The notes beneath the pieces were generated by a model, which was not told the DNA's origin, made no database searches, and worked only from the letters and a program-made list of their open reading frames with translations. From positions 62,001-126,000 of the forward strand of contig CAZGMK010000003.1 in assembly GCA_964526835.1 (NCBI GenBank): 64,000 bases of DNA, read 5' to 3'. This DNA comes from DAOSXA01 sp964526835 (lineage in GTDB: Bacteria > Zixibacteria > MSB-5A5 > GN15 > FEB-12). Both the position numbers and the translations under genes were made by a program. Of this stretch, positions 62,273-64,000 are shown piece after piece (position 1 is the first letter of the stretch; each line of letters begins with the position of its first letter).

Positions 62273-63099
62273 GATATTCCCCGCTGCTCATTCTGTTCGT
62301 GTTGCTCACAATGTCTGGCTGCGCCCCGCGGAAACAGGCGCCCTCGGAAGCTCGATACGACCGGCACCCATTCGGCATCGCCGCCGAGGTCGATGACGCC
62401 ATGATGGTAGTCTCCTGGAAGACCGCGGGACAGGGTCTGATCAGTGGATACAATATCTATATTAGCGAAGAACCCCTGCTGTCCGACAGCGATGAGCTGC
62501 CACCCGGCGCCGAGCCTCACAACAGGACCGTCTATGCCGGAGACACCGATCCACACGACGAGATCGAACACTACGAGGCCAGCGGCCTGGAGAACGGGGT
62601 ATTGTACTATGTTCACGTACGTGTCGTCTATCCCGATCGAACCCTTTCGCCGCCCACAGAAGAAATCACAGCTGTATGCGGTCCTCGCGGAGAGATCGAG
62701 CTGGCGGTAAGATATCAGGGCAAACCCGACGGCTTCTCGTTTCTCAGAGACGATTATGTCGATGCCGACGATGTGGCCAATGATTTGTACTATTTCCATC
62801 GGGATGGGCGGGACTTTCTGGTTGCGCCCTCAGAACTGGGCGGTTTCCAGCGGGCCAACCGTTTCCGTGTGCTCCGGGTGAAAGGTGATCTGGATCAGGT
62901 GTCGAAGGACCTGCCTGCCCAGGGTCCCCGGCCCTCAGACAGCCGCGTCGAGATAGCCAGGGGCGATTGGATCTGGATCATCACGCCGGAGGAGTACCAC
63001 GCCCTGGTGCGAATCGATGGCTTCACCGGAACCGATGAGGTTCCCAGAGTGCGCCTATTCTATGCGTTCGTCCCCAGGTCGGGCGCTCCGATATTCTGA
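62269..63099 (+). CDS. Lipoprotein with fibronectin-III-like domain
   Basis: 276 residues from the ATG at 62269 (ATGA overlap with the peptidase gene). Signal peptide with lipobox LTMSGCAP (Cys about residue 18). Residues about 35-140 look like an Fn3 domain: VDDAMMVVSWKTAGQGLISG then YNIYISEEP and LENGVLYYVHVRVVYPD. The C-terminal half is beta-rich with GRDFLVAPSELGGFQ and GDWIWIITPEEYHALVRIDG. Probably anchored to a membrane facing the periplasm. Function is not known; similar Fn3-type lipoproteins recur in FCB genomes. Confidence 0.8.
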   Translation: MRYSPLLILFVLLTMSGCAPRKQAPSEARYDRHPFGIAAEVDDAMMVVSWKTAGQGLISGYNIYISEEPLLSDSDELPPGAEPHNRTVYAGDTDPHDEIEHYEASGLENGVLYYVHVRVVYPDRTLSPPTEEITAVCGPRGEIELAVRYQGKPDGFSFLRDDYVDADDVANDLYYFHRDGRDFLVAPSELGGFQRANRFRVLRVKGDLDQVSKDLPAQGPRPSDSRVEIARGDWIWIITPEEYHALVRIDGFTGTDEVPRVRLFYAFVPRSGAPIF

Positions 63100-63155
63100 G
63101 ATTGCTCCGGCTAAATCGTTAGCGTTCTGTCTGTTGAATTGCTGTCGGATTAAGC

Positions 63156-63184
63156 TGGACACTGATTCGGTCGATACGTATATA
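63156..63184 (+). promoter_or_regulatory. Predicted promoter of nadE
   Basis: TGGACA (63156-63161) and TATATA (63179-63184) are 17 bases apart in the 133-base gap before nadE. The start would be near 63191, giving a leader of about 42 bases. Confidence 0.45.
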
Positions 63185-63232
63185 GGCTGAAATGTGTGTT
63201 GATCGGGGATACCCAAGCAGCAAGGATAGCCG

Positions 63233-64000
63233 TTGAAATTCGATAAGAATGCTCTCAAGCTCGACTGCGCACGGGTGGTCGATGATCTTAGTTCAATTGT
63301 CCTGAAGCACATTCGCGATGACCTCAAGAAGACCGGCGCCGTGGTGGGGATATCGGGGGGTATTGATTCCTCTGTCTGCGCTGCCCTTTGCAGTCGCATC
63401 CTGGGCCCCAGGAAAGTGCTTGGCCTAATGATGCCCGAAACAGACAGTTCGCCCGACAGCCGCGAATTGGCCGAGAAGCTGGCCGCCAAATTCGGTTTCG
63501 AGACAACCGTAGAGGACATCAGTGACGGCCTGGCCGGTATGGGTTGTTATCGACGACGCGATGAGGCCATTCGGAGTGTCTTTCCCGACTTCTCCCCGGA
63601 CTGGAAGTGCAAGATCACCATTAGCGGCAGTATCACGGACAGCAAGGCCTACAACTTCTTCAACCTGGCTGTCACCGACCCCGACGGAAATACGATGACG
63701 AAACGCATGCCGCTGTCGGCCTATCTGCAAGTTGTGGCCGCCTCGAACCTCAAGCAGCGCCTGCGGATGTCGACTCTGTACTATCACGCCGAGCGCCGCA
63801 ACTGGGTGGTGGTGGGCACCGGCAACAAAGACGAGCACATGCAGGGGTTCTTTGTTAAATACGGTGACGGCGGGGCCGATCTCAAACCGATCGCTCATCT
63901 GTACAAGATCCAGGTGTACCAGCTTGCGGAGTACCTGGGCGTTCCCGAAGAGATCATCAGTCGCACTCCGACTACCGACACATACAGCGACGACGTGACT
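63233..64000 (+). CDS. nadE: NAD(+) synthetase, N-terminal part (3' truncated by window)
   Basis: 256 residues are visible and the frame remains open at the window edge. The TTG start follows AAGGAT with suitable spacing; there is no earlier in-frame ATG. VVGISGGIDSSVCAAL is the ATP-pyrophosphatase P-loop (residues 41-47), and GTGNKDEHMQGFFVKYGDGG with ADLKPIAHLYK are the conserved NAD-synthetase loops. It makes NAD from nicotinate adenine dinucleotide using ammonia. The N-terminal glutaminase domain of the long form is absent. An inserted segment between residues about 105 and 160 is larger than in E. coli-type NadE. Confidence 0.93.
   Translation, partial: MKFDKNALKLDCARVVDDLSSIVLKHIRDDLKKTGAVVGISGGIDSSVCAALCSRILGPRKVLGLMMPETDSSPDSRELAEKLAAKFGFETTVEDISDGLAGMGCYRRRDEAIRSVFPDFSPDWKCKITISGSITDSKAYNFFNLAVTDPDGNTMTKRMPLSAYLQVVAASNLKQRLRMSTLYYHAERRNWVVVGTGNKDEHMQGFFVKYGDGGADLKPIAHLYKIQVYQLAEYLGVPEEIISRTPTTDTYSDDVT

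Overview
This is a compact, gene-dense bacterial chromosome segment. The DNA is moderately GC-rich, genes are packed head to tail with many ATGA or GTGA overlaps, and I see no insertion sequence, prophage, CRISPR array, tRNA or rRNA. The host looks like a diderm (Gram-negative-type) bacterium: there are outer-membrane barrels (9137-11173, 42821-44572), lipoproteins and a 14-subunit complex I. Two secreted proteins point to the FCB superphylum. One (6424-8616) ends in a sorting or FlgD-like Ig domain. The other (29713-32448) ends in dockerin-like repeats of the 'DIADLVYLV..MF.GGP' type that I associate with candidate phylum Zixibacteria and relatives. That placement is inference.

Region 1 (1-14562, all +) is a long housekeeping and envelope run: mannose-1-P guanylyltransferase (cut by the window edge), SPOR lipoprotein, TsaC/Sua5, a YwlE-like phosphatase, a DUF3108 protein, a deoxyhypusine-synthase-like protein, formiminotransferase-cyclodeaminase, a PHP phosphoesterase, a secreted metalloprotease, an ECF S component, a TonB-receptor-like barrel, an HD hydrolase, an Atg22-like MFS protein, a second PHP protein and a small orphan. 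Region 2 (14713-29431, +) is the complete nuoA-N operon behind a near-consensus promoter. A small glutaredoxin-like gene sits between nuoM and nuoN.

Region 3 (29713-42045, mixed strands) holds a subtilisin with dockerin repeats, purF, a GAF-HisKA protein without an ATPase domain, a secreted helical protein, an FAD oxidoreductase, a CLC channel with CBS and RCK-C domains, and an unusual Ser/Thr kinase coupled to a sensor histidine kinase. Region 4 (42152-51215, -) is regulatory and envelope: RsbV/RsbW/RsbU-like partner switching, a NUDIX enzyme, NtrY/NtrX-like sigma-54 control, an Omp85-type barrel fused to a bactofilin-like segment and preceded by a sigma-54-like promoter, and a DUF4390 protein.

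Region 5 (51497-58568, -) is the most unusual part. One translationally coupled operon encodes a P-loop protein, a four-subunit 2-oxoacid:ferredoxin oxidoreductase (VorB/Kor type), and a HydC/HydB-like NADH-oxidising flavoprotein pair. It also encodes a short NuoG-like Fe-S protein with no hydrogenase domain and a polyferredoxin. It reads like a bifurcating-type diaphorase wired to 2-oxoacid oxidation or reductive carboxylation. A stand-alone citryl-CoA-lyase-type enzyme is divergently transcribed next to it. Region 6 (58811-64000) contains two lipoproteins, citryl-CoA lyase, a DUF5684 membrane protein, an M24 peptidase with a probable leaderless mRNA, and the start of nadE.
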